Positions 36,810 to 46,612 are shown, counted from the first letter of the stretch. The stretch: 64,000 bases of DNA from Microcoleus sp036705565 (GCA_036705565.1 JAUBUY010000017.1), one strand, 5' to 3'. The notes: generated from the letters alone by a model not told the origin. Numbers and translations are program-made.

Positions 36810-36962
36810 TAGCAGAAGGAAGAAGCAATCGATCGCATGGGGAAAGTGCGATTAAAAACTTCCCAATCATCGGCCACGGTTGCTATATTGTTGATAGGAT
36901 TTTCCCAAAATAATGCAACTGTAGGGAATATCCCAACCCTGATCTAGTAAATCATCCCCAAT

Positions 36963-36990
36963 TCTAAAATCTAAAATCTAAAATCTAAAA
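36963..36990 (-). repeat. heptanucleotide array (4 units, reverse orientation)
   Basis: TCTAAAA units in tandem end 4 bp from the stop codon of the minus-strand receiver-kinase gene, in the spacer where two convergent signalling operons meet. Confidence 0.88.
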
Positions 36991-36994
36991 TGGT

Positions 36995-38083
36995 TTAGAC
37001 AGGCAGGGAAACGCAAACTATGGTTTCTTGCTGCGGCAAACTTTCTATTTTAAATTCTCCGCCGTGCAATTCTACAAGGCGTTGAACGATAGCCAAGCCC
37101 AATCCCAAACCTGCTTGTTGGTAAAGTTTGCGATCGAACTGCCTGTAAGCTTCTAGCTGTGCAATCTGATCGTTAGTCATACCGCGGCCTTGGTCTTTGA
37201 CAGACAGAATAAAAGTCTGATTTTCGACGAAAGTGCGTAATAAAACAGGCGTTCCTTCTAAAGAAAATTTGAAAGCATTGTCCAATAGTTCTTCAACAAT
37301 TTTTGCGAGTCTGACAGAATCAATAGCTACCGACGAATCTTGCAAGTTTAATTGTAAATCGTCTGTTCTATTCGCGTGTTTTGCTTGCTGCCGCGCTTTT
37401 TGACTCAGCAAAGATTTTACACAGCTAAATTCGCTGTTTCGCATCTCCTTTAGCAGTTCGGGATTGGTGGCTGCTATCTCCAGTTCTGCATACAGCAAAA
37501 AGTTTTGAATCAGCCGATACAAGCGATGACCGGAAGTGTGAATTTGACCGATCATCTCTAAGATATCTGATTCCTCTAAGACCTGATATTCTGACAGAAT
37601 CAGCTCAGAAAAACCCAGAATTGCATTCAAAGGAGTCCGCAATTCGTGGGGCAGCGACATACTAATATTAGTGCGTAATTCGTCAAGCGTCTTTTGAGAT
37701 TGTCGGCTAATTGTTTTTTGTTTTTCAAGTCTAATAGCAATGGCTTTTAGCAGTTCTTGGGGCGTACAGGGCTTAGTAATGTAATCGTCAGCTCCCAGTT
37801 CCATGCCCGTGCGAATGTCAACTTTATCGGCTTTGGCTGTGAGGAAAATAAACGGAATTGTGGCAGTCAATGGTTCGGAGCGCAAAGCTTTGATGACGCC
37901 GTGACCGTCTACTTCCGGCATCATCATGTCGCACAAAATTAAGTCGGGGATTTTTTCGATCGCCAATTTGATGCCGACTTGGCCATTACTCGCTCCTATT
38001 CCTTCAAAATTCTCGGCTTCCAGCAACTCTAAAATATTCTCTCTAATCGCTTCTTCGTCTTCTATTACCAAAATCTTAGCCAC
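36995..38083 (-). CDS. receiver-histidine kinase
   Basis: 362 aa. Receiver with D52 (LILCDMMMPEVDG) and Lys in TKP; HisKA with H146 in SLPHELRTPLNAI; HATPase with ELLDNAFKF, DQGRGM and GLGLGLAIV. It lacks a sensor domain of its own, so it is likely driven by phosphate from another kinase. The upstream gene on the same strand is another receiver-kinase, 125 bp away. The ATG follows AAGGAG. Confidence 0.93.
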   Translation of the reverse strand: MAKILVIEDEEAIRENILELLEAENFEGIGASNGQVGIKLAIEKIPDLILCDMMMPEVDGHGVIKALRSEPLTATIPFIFLTAKADKVDIRTGMELGADDYITKPCTPQELLKAIAIRLEKQKTISRQSQKTLDELRTNISMSLPHELRTPLNAILGFSELILSEYQVLEESDILEMIGQIHTSGHRLYRLIQNFLLYAELEIAATNPELLKEMRNSEFSCVKSLLSQKARQQAKHANRTDDLQLNLQDSSVAIDSVRLAKIVEELLDNAFKFSLEGTPVLLRTFVENQTFILSVKDQGRGMTNDQIAQLEAYRQFDRKLYQQAGLGLGLAIVQRLVELHGGEFKIESLPQQETIVCVSLPV

Positions 38084-38208
38084 GGTGCTAGCTCCTTGTA
38101 GTTAGTAGTTTTTCGTAAAAATTCTGGGTTCAGATACTTGATAAGTTTGTTTGTTAGGGGCTTAATTAATCGTTAAATTGCGGATATGTATAGTTAATAA
38201 TTCAGTTG

Positions 38209-39711
38209 TTATTGACTGGGGGTGTAAATTAAAGGCAAGGTAATAGTGAAAGTTGTGCCTTTTCCTTCTTGACTCTCGATCGCGAGTTGGCCGCCGTGAA
38301 GTTCCACAGCCCTCTTCACAATTGCTAAACCGAGACCTGTTCCCGAAATAGTGCCGACATTTGGAGCTCGGTAAAAAGTTTCTAATATCCGCTCTCGATC
38401 GGCTTGGGGAATGCCGATGCCCCGGTCTTGAACTTGGAACACAGCTTCGTTGTTTTGACAGTTGAGGTGCAAGGAAACTGTACTGCCGACGGGGGAATAT
38501 TTGATGGCATTTGAGAGGACATTTCCCAAGATTTGCTGCAGCAGTTTTTCATCCATTTGAGCATCGCAGTTGCCGCCTTCATATTGAAAGGCGATCGGGT
38601 GTTGGTTGCTGTCGTTGAGCTGCTGCTCTTCTACCAGTTGACGGCAAAATTTTTCGAGGTTTAAGGAAACCGGTTGAAACTGCAAGGTATTGGCTTCGAT
38701 TTTGCCAATTACGAGGATATCTTCTAATAACTCTGTCATGCGTTTAATTGCTAATTGAATCCGCACAAAATGAGTAGATTTTTTATCTTGGGGCCACTGA
38801 GAACTGTAATCTTGCAGCAATCCAGCGGAAAATTGGATGGTTGTCAAAGGTGTGCGGAACTCGTGGGAAACCATTGTGACAAATTTAGCTCGCAGTTGTG
38901 AAAGTTCCTTTTCTCGTGCGAGGGCTTTGAGAATTTCCGCTTCTGCTCGTTTGCGATCGCTAATGTCACGGGCTTCGGCAATCAGCAGCAAAACTTGTCC
39001 TGTTTCATTTTTAACAGGTTTCAGTGAGAAATCAACTGTCATAATTTGGCCGCTTTTGCCTAATAAGTCGATTTCGCTGCGGAAAAACTCGCCCCGACTT
39101 GCTTTGCCGATCGCGAATTGCAATTGTTCGGAAACCTGTGGCGACTGGGCCCAAATCGCCATTTCCCAAATTGGGCGGCCCACAATACCTTCCGATCGCA
39201 ATCCGGCAAAATCGAGGGCTGTCTCGTTGACTTCCAGCACAATTCCTTGCGGAGTCAGCAGCTTGGTTAGCTGAAACGACGAGTCAAAAATCGCCCGAAA
39301 GCGGCGCTCGCTTTCCCGCAGCATTTGAAATGTTTGAGATCGTTCGATCGCGTAGCGGATCGTCCGCACTAATAATTGAGTAGTAATTTGACCTTTAACA
39401 ATATAGTCTTGAGCTCCCAAGCGAACTGCTTCTAGGGCGATCGCCTCATCGTCCAAGCCTGTCATTACCACCATTGGCACATCAGGAGCAACTTCTCGCA
39501 GGCGAGTTAGGGTTTCCAAACCGCGGCTGTCGGGCAAAGAAAGGTCGAGCAAAACGACATCAAAGGGTTGTTTACACAGTTGTGCGATCGCCTCATGCAG
39601 GAACTCAACAGACACCAGTTCCCACTCGACGCCCACAGATACTTCTAACAGTTCTGCAAGTAAATCAGCATCAGCAGGATTGTCTTCTACTAACAGAATC
39701 TTAATCCACAT
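38209..39711 (-). CDS. receiver-PAS histidine kinase
   Basis: 500 aa. The N-terminal receiver has D56 (VVLLDLSLPDSRG), the SLPD/VKG variant common to phytochrome-linked receivers. A PAS domain spans about 132-257 (FRAIFDSSFQLTKLL), then HisKA with H283 (MVSHEFRTPLTTI) and HATPase with NVLSNAIKYSP, DRGIGIP and GTGLGLAIV. All catalytic motifs are intact. It belongs to the minus-strand signalling group 37-43.6 kb. Confidence 0.93.
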   Translation of the reverse strand: MWIKILLVEDNPADADLLAELLEVSVGVEWELVSVEFLHEAIAQLCKQPFDVVLLDLSLPDSRGLETLTRLREVAPDVPMVVMTGLDDEAIALEAVRLGAQDYIVKGQITTQLLVRTIRYAIERSQTFQMLRESERRFRAIFDSSFQLTKLLTPQGIVLEVNETALDFAGLRSEGIVGRPIWEMAIWAQSPQVSEQLQFAIGKASRGEFFRSEIDLLGKSGQIMTVDFSLKPVKNETGQVLLLIAEARDISDRKRAEAEILKALAREKELSQLRAKFVTMVSHEFRTPLTTIQFSAGLLQDYSSQWPQDKKSTHFVRIQLAIKRMTELLEDILVIGKIEANTLQFQPVSLNLEKFCRQLVEEQQLNDSNQHPIAFQYEGGNCDAQMDEKLLQQILGNVLSNAIKYSPVGSTVSLHLNCQNNEAVFQVQDRGIGIPQADRERILETFYRAPNVGTISGTGLGLAIVKRAVELHGGQLAIESQEGKGTTFTITLPLIYTPSQ

Positions 39712-39802
39712 AGCTTAGACGTTTTTGACTGTAAAATTTTTACTCTACCAATCTTAGGTTAAACTTTTTTGCTTTCCCTTGCCATTTTCAACTTGAAAAT
39801 TA

Positions 39803-40217
39803 TTATTTGGGAACTGTCACCACCACCAGCCACCAATCCTCAATCCATCTCACCAGCTTAGCGACTTGACTAAAATCGATAGGCTTAGTGATGTAGCACC
39901 GGGCTGACAGGGCATAAGACTTGAGAATCTCTTCATCGGCTATGGATTTTGTCATAATTACCACCGGAATCATTTTTAACTTGAGTGCTGAATTAATTTA
40001 TATCAATATTTACCAACCGTTTTTTTATACAAAATTAAGTCCAGCAGAATTAAATCGGGACGCAAACCCGAACAGAAAAGCCTTCTTTATTCAAAAATTT
40101 TATTGCTAATACCATATTTCCTACTCTTAGGCAAATTGTTAAAAATTGGCTGGTAGCCAGCTTTTATAAACCCCATTCAGCCTCGCTGAGCAAATCATCC
40201 ACCAGCATAATTTCCAT
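39803..40217 (-). pseudogene. decayed receiver gene, paralogue of the next gene
   Basis: The minus strand reads MEIMLVDDLLSEAEWGL, then after frameshifts RPDLILLDLIL, and finally an intact end (MIPVVIMTKSIADEEILKSY, ARCYITKPIDFSQVAKLVRW, stop at 39803). The middle (alpha2 to beta4) is out of frame and contains stops. Its surviving parts align block by block with the intact receiver at 40263-40709, so the pair is a tandem duplication in which one copy died. Confidence 0.85.
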
Positions 40218-40262
40218 AGGTTAAAAAAAATTAGAGCGCTCATAAGCGAAGCATCTGTTCGT

Positions 40263-40709
40263 TTAATTTAGAGGAAGTTTGACGACGGCCAGCCAGAATT
40301 CCTCAATTAACCTGACTACTTTAGTAAATTCTATGAAGTCTACCGGTTTTGTTATGTAACAGTTGGCGTGGAGGGAGTATGACTTAAAAATATCTTCCGG
40401 CGCTGCTGAAGTGCTGAGAATTACTACAGGAATTAATTTTAAGTTGGGGTCAGTTTTAATTTCTTCTAGCACTTCAATACCGCTTTTTTTCGGCAGATGC
40501 AAATCGAGCAAAATCAAATCAGGACGAGGTACCCTGAGATAGGGCTCTTTTTGGCGCAAAAACTTGATTGCTTCGACTCCATCCTCCACAAAATGCAAGT
40601 TATTCAATATTTTACCCTGACTGAGGACTTCTCTTGCCAAATCCGCATCGCTGGGAGAATCCTCAATCAGCAGAATTTCTATAGGTCTAACAGTGCTTCG
40701 ATCGCTCAT
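40263..40709 (-). CDS. Rcp1-like response regulator
   Basis: 148 aa, a receiver only. Acidic pair in LLIEDSPSDADL, phospho-Asp D69 (LILLDLHLPKKSG), switch Thr/Ser in LSTSAAPED, Lys in TKPVDF. The insert before the Asp (KEPYLRVPRPDL) and the SYSLHANCYITKP block are diagnostic of the Rcp1 family, the regulators that receive phosphate from cyanobacterial phytochromes. The gene lies 48 bp downstream of the multi-PAS kinase on the same strand, making that kinase its probable donor. Confidence 0.93.
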   Translation of the reverse strand: MSDRSTVRPIEILLIEDSPSDADLAREVLSQGKILNNLHFVEDGVEAIKFLRQKEPYLRVPRPDLILLDLHLPKKSGIEVLEEIKTDPNLKLIPVVILSTSAAPEDIFKSYSLHANCYITKPVDFIEFTKVVRLIEEFWLAVVKLPLN

Positions 40710-40757
40710 AACTGGCGTATCCTTTAAAGTATAAAAACAAAATTGAATTTTGAGGCT

Positions 40758-43556
40758 TCAGGTACTAATTATAGGAATAGTGAAGTAAAAAGTCGCTCCT
40801 TTTCCCTCTTGGGATTCCACCCAGATGCGACCGCCGTGGCGTTCAACAATGCGCTTGCACATCGCCAAACCTATACCAGTACCGGAATATTGGCGGCGTC
40901 CGTGCAGGCGTTGAAAAATGATGAAAATGCGATCGGCATACTGCGGATCGATGCCAATGCCGTTATCGCGGACACTGAACACCCATTCACTCTCTTGCCT
41001 GTAGGCAGCGATATGAATCAACGGGATATCTTGGCGACAAAATTTGATGCTGTTGGCGACCAAATTTTGGAATAATTGCACCAGTTGAAATTCATCCGCC
41101 ATCACGGTTGGCATCGCGTCGCAGGTGATTACAGCTTTTGTTTCGGCGATCGCAATTTGCAAATTGCACATAGTTTGCTTAACCACAGCGTTGCAGTCCG
41201 CCTGCTCAAACTCCTGACCCCTCGTTCCCAGGCGCGAATACGCCAACAAATCGTTAATTAACTGCTGCATTCTGGTGGCGCCATCGACAATATAATTAAT
41301 ATACTTATCTGCGCGATCGTCCAAATTTCCTTGATAGCGCTGGGCAAGCAATTGAGTGTAACTGGTAACGGCTCGGAGCGGTTCTTGCAAATCGTGGGAA
41401 GCCACATAAGCAAATTGTTCTAATTCCTCGTTGGAACGCTTCAAATCTTCTGTCAGTTGCAGCATTTGCTGCTCTGCTTCTTTGCGGCTTGTAATGTTGT
41501 AAACCAAGGCGCAACAAGACAGCAGATTATCCTGGGAGTCCATGACTGGACTGGTAGACATATGAGTCCAAATATCTTTGCCGTCCTTGCTTTTGAATTT
41601 AAATTCGTGTTGATCGCCAATACCTTGCTTCCGTCGCTCGATATGATCGAGAGCTTTTTCTTTTTCCGATTTGTCCATGAACTCAAAAAGTGGGCGACCG
41701 AACATTTCTAATTCACTATAACCTAGCATACGCGCCATTGCGTGGTTTACGTAATTCGTGAGACCATTTCTGTCAATTACCCAAATACCTTCTTCTGCTA
41801 ATTCAACTATTTGCCTGTACTTAAATTCGCTTTCCTGCAAAGCTGTTTCAGTTAGTTTGCGCTCAGTGATATCTTTCATAAAACAGTGGTGGCCGTTAAA
41901 TATCCCTTGTGCGTCGCAAGATTTTACCATCGTTAATTGCTTATAAAAAAACGAGCGATTTTTTCGGACTCCTCTAGCTTCAACTTCTACTTTCCCAGAA
42001 ATTAACATTTCCTGATAAGCTGAGAGCATCATCTCAACATCGCCCGGATGTACGGTAAGCTGCCATTCCATGCCAAGCATTTGTTCCGGTTCGTAACCGC
42101 ATTTATGAGCGTAAGCTCGGTTAACCTTCACGTAGCGTCCCTCAATATCAAGCAGCGAAATGCCTTCCACGGTATTTTGCATGGCATTTGTGAGGTCACG
42201 CAGCTCTTTTTCTGCTTGTTTGCGATCGCTAATATCCTGACCAATACCCAAAAAACCGTTAATATTTCCGCTACTATCAAATAAGGCCGTCACCGACAGC
42301 AGTACCGGAAACCGCGAACCATCTTTGCGAATATAAGTCCACTCATTTTCGTCCGCGATTTCCCGGCACGGCAAGGTAAATAATACTTGAATTCCCGGCT
42401 CTATTTTAACTCCCAATTCTTGAGAAAGAACTTCAGCTCTTTGAGCGACCTCCAGAGGCTCGTGAATTATTGCTATGGTGACTTTCCCCACTACTTCTTC
42501 TAGCGAATAACCTAAAAGTTGCTCTGCCGCCCGATTAAATGTTTTAATTGTACCGTCGGAATCGGTAGAAATAATTGTGTAGTTAGCGCTATTAAGAATA
42601 GCATTTTGCAGTTGCGTCAATTCCAACAAAGTGAGAGCAATTTTTTCGCGGTAAGCTATTTCTTTTTGCAATTGGTGGTTAGAAATTTCGATTTGAGCAG
42701 TGCGCTCAGAAACTCGATGCTCCAGAGTTTCATTGAGCCGTCGATTTTCCTCTTCTATCTGCTTGCGTTCTGTAATATCAGTAATAGTACACACATAACT
42801 TTTAACCTCCCCATTTTCTCCGATTTGACCGACAGATTGACCGAATACCCAACTGATTTGAGGGTGATTAATGCCTTGAAAGCGGTACTCAGATTTAAAC
42901 GGCAATTTCTCCTGCGCGGCGCTATACCATTCAGAACAAACCCGATCGCGATCGTCTGGATGAATGCCTTGCAACCACCCTTTGCCCAAAGCTTCATCAC
43001 AAGTTATTCCCGAAATTTGACACCAGCGTTCGTTGACATACAAGCAGTCTCCTCCAGCATCTGCATAAAATATTCCCACCGGCGAAGCTTCAGTTAAAGT
43101 TTGATAGCGAGCTTCCGTTTCTCGGCGTTCAATTATTTCTTTTTGCAGTATTGAATCGATCATCCCTAATTGAGTTGGACTCAGGAGAGTTAAGGCTTGG
43201 GGAACGAAAGGAATTAATGCAAAAGCGGTGTAACCAGAAATCGCGGCGGTAATAATTTTTAGAATCCCAGAAACCCAATAAACAGGATGCCAAAGCGTCC
43301 AAACTTCCATCACATGAGTAGTGCCGCCGGAGATAATAAAGGCTGCAAACAGCCAAAAGATATTGCGAAAGGGCAAGTCTTTTCGCTGAAAGATAAAATA
43401 ATAAATTAGCGAGAGGGGTATTGAATAGTAAGCCAGGGCAATGATAGAGTCTGACACTATGTGGAGTGCGACTAGCTCTGGCGGCCAAAGGTAACAGTAG
43501 CCTTGAGGAATATAATTTCCCGTGAATAACAGGTGATTTAAAAAATTCCAAATCAT
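40758..43556 (-). CDS. multi-PAS histidine kinase with ethylene-receptor-like membrane domain
   Basis: 932 aa. The first 125 residues hold three membrane helices resembling the ethylene-binding domain of ETR1: D36 (VSDSIIALAYYSIPLSLIYY) and H81 match ETR1 D25 and H69. The copper-ligand Cys (C65 in ETR1, CGATH) is Gly77 here (GGTTH), so classical Cu-ethylene binding is doubtful. About four PAS/PAC domains follow (roughly 145-265, 305-430, 440-560, 565-685). The kinase is the phytochrome type with H721 (ASHDLQEPLRAV), NSIKFCR, DNGIGI and GTGIGLAMC. The Rcp1-like receiver follows as the likely partner. The plain reading is a membrane sensor kinase of unknown ligand. Confidence 0.92.
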   Translation of the reverse strand: MIWNFLNHLLFTGNYIPQGYCYLWPPELVALHIVSDSIIALAYYSIPLSLIYYFIFQRKDLPFRNIFWLFAAFIISGGTTHVMEVWTLWHPVYWVSGILKIITAAISGYTAFALIPFVPQALTLLSPTQLGMIDSILQKEIIERRETEARYQTLTEASPVGIFYADAGGDCLYVNERWCQISGITCDEALGKGWLQGIHPDDRDRVCSEWYSAAQEKLPFKSEYRFQGINHPQISWVFGQSVGQIGENGEVKSYVCTITDITERKQIEEENRRLNETLEHRVSERTAQIEISNHQLQKEIAYREKIALTLLELTQLQNAILNSANYTIISTDSDGTIKTFNRAAEQLLGYSLEEVVGKVTIAIIHEPLEVAQRAEVLSQELGVKIEPGIQVLFTLPCREIADENEWTYIRKDGSRFPVLLSVTALFDSSGNINGFLGIGQDISDRKQAEKELRDLTNAMQNTVEGISLLDIEGRYVKVNRAYAHKCGYEPEQMLGMEWQLTVHPGDVEMMLSAYQEMLISGKVEVEARGVRKNRSFFYKQLTMVKSCDAQGIFNGHHCFMKDITERKLTETALQESEFKYRQIVELAEEGIWVIDRNGLTNYVNHAMARMLGYSELEMFGRPLFEFMDKSEKEKALDHIERRKQGIGDQHEFKFKSKDGKDIWTHMSTSPVMDSQDNLLSCCALVYNITSRKEAEQQMLQLTEDLKRSNEELEQFAYVASHDLQEPLRAVTSYTQLLAQRYQGNLDDRADKYINYIVDGATRMQQLINDLLAYSRLGTRGQEFEQADCNAVVKQTMCNLQIAIAETKAVITCDAMPTVMADEFQLVQLFQNLVANSIKFCRQDIPLIHIAAYRQESEWVFSVRDNGIGIDPQYADRIFIIFQRLHGRRQYSGTGIGLAMCKRIVERHGGRIWVESQEGKGATFYFTIPIIST

Positions 43557-43652
43557 AAACGGAATGGCAAATGGGGAAGGAGTAATTTAAGGCAATAACT
43601 TATAACTTATCTTAACTCTCTGAAATATACAGTTATGGAGGCACGGGGGGCT

Positions 43653-43667
43653 AAAAACCCGGTTTCT
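43653..43667. repeat. CCCGG-centred palindromic repeat
   Basis: AAAAACCCGGTTTCT followed shortly by AAAATCTCGTT. The 15-mer AGAAACCCGGTTTCT occurs twice more at 55212-55226 and 55264-55278, the first also followed by ATTTCTCGTT. Confidence 0.65.
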
Positions 43668-43783
43668 TCATAAAAATCTCGTTGCCAAACCGAATATAGT
43701 GGTAGAAACTGGTTTTTCTTCCGTAAGTCTTAATATAGCAATTCTCAATGATTCGCGAGCTGTAGCGAGCTCTAGGTTGGGTA

Positions 43784-43912
43784 TAACTCATATGTTGCAC
43801 CATTCTCAATCCTTTTATGAACAGGCTTTTCTGCCTGTTCCACAAGAGATGAATTTTCTTGTGGAACAGGCAGAAAAGCCTGTTCCTGACAATGGTGCAA
43901 GATGTGAGGTAT
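43784..43912. mobile_element. MITE-like palindromic element, copy 1
   Basis: A perfect 28-bp inverted repeat (43819-43846 and 43858-43885, core GAACAGGCTTTTCTGCC) with an 11-nt loop is flanked by imperfect outer inverted repeats (22 of 27 positions match), centred on TTGCACCATT and its complement. There is no coding capacity. Size and layout suggest a foldback or miniature inverted-repeat element. A related copy of 126 bp is at 46458-46583. Confidence 0.7.
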
Positions 43913-43935
43913 GACGAAGTGAAACCCTAGATGCC

Positions 43936-43957
43936 GATTTTAGATTTTAGATTTTAG
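43936..43957 (+). repeat. heptanucleotide array (3 units)
   Basis: GATTTTA three times, in the 559-bp spacer between the multi-PAS kinase start and the tkt stop. That spacer otherwise holds the palindromes and terminator listed separately. Confidence 0.8.
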
Positions 43958-44063
43958 CTTTTCCTTCCTTCTTCCTTATCTTCTAAATAACTAAAGCCTT
44001 CTTCCATCCATCCGTTACATCGGAAGGAAGCGAATCCGTTGCCGAACTTCTTCCTTCTGCTAT

Positions 44064-44093
44064 AAAAAATGGGGCGAGCCCGAAGCCCGCCCC
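44064..44093 (-). terminator. rho-independent terminator of tkt
   Basis: On the minus strand, GGGGCGGGC pairs with GCTCGCCCC (one G-T pair, loop TTCGG), followed by ATTTTTTAT, about 22 bp after the tkt stop. Confidence 0.88.
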
Positions 44094-44115
44094 ACCAAAA
44101 ATTATGCTGCTGCTA

Positions 44116-46131
44116 TTAGCCCAACAGCGCCTGAGCCTTAGCTACCACATTATCAACGGTGTAGCCAAACTTTTCTAAAGCAACCGGGCCCGGTGCAGAA
44201 GCACCGAATCTGTCAATACTGAGGCTATCGCCTTCAGAACCCAAATAACGTCCCCAGCCGAAGCTAGAACCTGCTTCAACGGCCAACCGCTTAGTAACAG
44301 CTTTCGGCAGTACAGATTCGCGGTAAGCGGCATCTTGTAAGTCGAACAATTCCCAGCAAGGCATCGAAACTACGCGCACTTTATTACCTGCGGCGCGCAA
44401 TTTTTCAGCGGCATCAACGCAGAGGTAGGTTTCGCCGCCGGTGCCGATTAAAATGATGTCGGGAGTGCCGCCGTCGTCGGACAAAATGTAAGCGCCTTTG
44501 GCTGTTCCTTCGATCGAACTTCCGGCCAAGTTGGGCAGATTTTGGCGCGACAAAGCCATTAAAGTTGGGCGAGTGCGGCTTTCAACGGCCACTTTGTAAG
44601 CGCCGGATGTTTCGTTACCATCCGCAGGGCGCATTACCAACAAATCGGGAATTACGCGCAGAGAAGCGATGGTTTCCACGGGTTGGTGAGTTGGGCCGTC
44701 TTCGCCCAAGGCTACGGAGTCGTGAGTCATTACGTAAATAACTCCAGCTTCCGAGAGTGCAGAGAGGCGAATTGCTCCCCGCATATAGTCAGCAAATACC
44801 AAGAAAGTGGCGCAGTAAGGAATTAAACCGCCGTGCAAAAGCATACCGTTGGCGATCGCACCCATGCCGTGTTCCCGCACACCAAAGCGCAGGTTACGTC
44901 CTTCGTACTGACCTTTTTGGAAGTCTTTTTCACCCTTAAGCAAAGTCATGTTAGAAGATGCCAAGTCAGCGGAACCGCCGATCAATTCAGGTAACACACC
45001 TGCCAAAGCATTCAAACATTTTCCAGAATGATTCCGAGTCGAATCGGCTTTATCTTCTGCCTTGTATGTCGGCAAAACTTTATCCCAACCTTCAGGAAGT
45101 TTGCCGGCCACTGTGCGCTCATATTCTGCTGCTTCTGCAGGATATGCTGCTTTATAAGCATCAAAAGCTTTCTGCCATTCTTGCTCAGCTTGAGCACCGC
45201 GATCGACTGCTTTGCGGAAGTGTGACAAAGCATCATCAGGAATCTCAAACGGTGCGTGTTCCCACTTCAAGAAATCACGAGTTGCTTTCACTTCATCGGT
45301 ACCCAAAGCAGCACCGTGAGAACTGTAAGAATTGCGCTTGTTAGGAGAACCGTAACCAATAACTGTGCGGACTTTAATCATGGACGGTTTGTCCGTGACT
45401 TTTTTGGCTTCTTCAATAGCTTTGTGAACTGCTTCTAGGTTAGTATCTTCGTCTAGAGCGGTATTGTCTACTGTAATAACGTGCCAATTGTAAGCTTCAA
45501 AACGCTTGCCCACATCTTCAGTAAAGGCCAAGCTTGTGTCGCCTTCAATAGAAATGTGATTGTCATCGTACAAAGCAATTAATTTGCCGAGTCCGAGGTG
45601 TCCGGCCAAAGAACAAGCTTCGCCAGAAATGCCTTCCATGTGGCAGCCGTCACCCATGATGACATAGGTGTAGTGGTCAACAATTTTATGGTCGGGCTTG
45701 TTAAACTTAGCAGCGAGGTGAGCTTCTGCCATTGCCAAACCGACGGCATTAGCAATTCCTTGTCCCAGGGGGCCAGTGGTAACTTCTACGCCTTCGGTGA
45801 CGAAGTTTTCGGGGTGTCCGGGGGTTTTGGATTCCCACTGACGAAATTGCTTGATGTCGTCGAGGGTGACGCTATCGTAGCCGGTCAAGTACATGAGGGC
45901 GTACTGTAGCATACAGCCGTGGCCGGCGGAGAGGACGAAGCGATCGCGGTTAAACCATTTGGGGTTTTTGGGGTTGAACCGCATGAACCGATCCCACAGC
46001 ACGAAGGCCATAGGGGCAGCGCCCATCGGCAGTCCCGGGTGTCCTGATTTTGCTTTTTCTACCGCATCGATGGCCAAAAAGCGGATAGAGTTGATGCAGA
46101 GTTCTTCGAGTGATTGGGTTGCAACAGCCAT
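44116..46131 (-). CDS. tkt: transketolase
   Basis: 671 aa, full length. Transketolase moves two-carbon units between sugar phosphates in the Calvin and pentose-phosphate cycles, using thiamine diphosphate. Visible features: N-terminal SGHPGLPMGAAPMA, the TPP motif GDGCHMEGISGEACS ending in DDN, SSHGAALG, the transketolase signature around HDSVALGEDGPTHQPVE, and a C-terminal transketolase domain (GSSFGWGRYLG). It is cytoplasmic and homodimeric. A single gene with its own terminator; the 481-bp upstream spacer contains a MITE-like element. Confidence 0.98.
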   Translation of the reverse strand: MAVATQSLEELCINSIRFLAIDAVEKAKSGHPGLPMGAAPMAFVLWDRFMRFNPKNPKWFNRDRFVLSAGHGCMLQYALMYLTGYDSVTLDDIKQFRQWESKTPGHPENFVTEGVEVTTGPLGQGIANAVGLAMAEAHLAAKFNKPDHKIVDHYTYVIMGDGCHMEGISGEACSLAGHLGLGKLIALYDDNHISIEGDTSLAFTEDVGKRFEAYNWHVITVDNTALDEDTNLEAVHKAIEEAKKVTDKPSMIKVRTVIGYGSPNKRNSYSSHGAALGTDEVKATRDFLKWEHAPFEIPDDALSHFRKAVDRGAQAEQEWQKAFDAYKAAYPAEAAEYERTVAGKLPEGWDKVLPTYKAEDKADSTRNHSGKCLNALAGVLPELIGGSADLASSNMTLLKGEKDFQKGQYEGRNLRFGVREHGMGAIANGMLLHGGLIPYCATFLVFADYMRGAIRLSALSEAGVIYVMTHDSVALGEDGPTHQPVETIASLRVIPDLLVMRPADGNETSGAYKVAVESRTRPTLMALSRQNLPNLAGSSIEGTAKGAYILSDDGGTPDIILIGTGGETYLCVDAAEKLRAAGNKVRVVSMPCWELFDLQDAAYRESVLPKAVTKRLAVEAGSSFGWGRYLGSEGDSLSIDRFGASAPGPVALEKFGYTVDNVVAKAQALLG

Positions 46132-46457
46132 AATTCTGGTTTTTATATGTTAAGAGAGAGTGTGTGTGGTCGATTCTGACAGAGGTGCGATGAGCCGAGT
46201 TCGATCGCTCGCGTTTCTGCTGTTCAGTTTCTGTGGAACTGCCGTGAGGCTGCACTACATATCATCTCACCTGTTGCGATCGACAGACAACTTAATTTTT
46301 TAATGTTTCGGTCGCTTTGTGCAGTCGATTGTAAATTTTTATCGGAGATATTTCTGGGGCGAGTGCGGATCTGTGAGATCGGGGTACGAGAGGGTGTAAC
46401 TTATTTATTTGGCAAATTGGCTCTCAAAGCCACCCAGTTATGATAGAGTTTGGTGTT

Positions 46458-46583
46458 TCTGACATTTTGCAGCTCGATCGCGAACAGGCAAGATGCCTGT
46501 TCCACAAAGAGGAATTTTCGTGTGGGGCGTTGATTTGAGCAACGCTCGATCGCACGATCGCCAGAATAGTGCAAGATGTCAGA
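46458..46583. mobile_element. MITE-like palindromic element, copy 2
   Basis: Ends TCTGACATTTTGCA and its near-complement TGCAAGATGTCAGA. Inside are GAACAGGCAAGATGCCTGTTC (9-bp stem) and CCACAAAGAGGAATTTTC, matching the core of the copy at 43784-43912; the right half is replaced by GCTCGATCGCACGATCG-type sequence. It ends 30 bp before lysS and may alter that gene's leader. The rest of the 46132-46612 spacer shows nothing. Confidence 0.6.
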
Positions 46584-46612
46584 TATTTGTAATTTTAATC
46601 AGGCAATAACTA

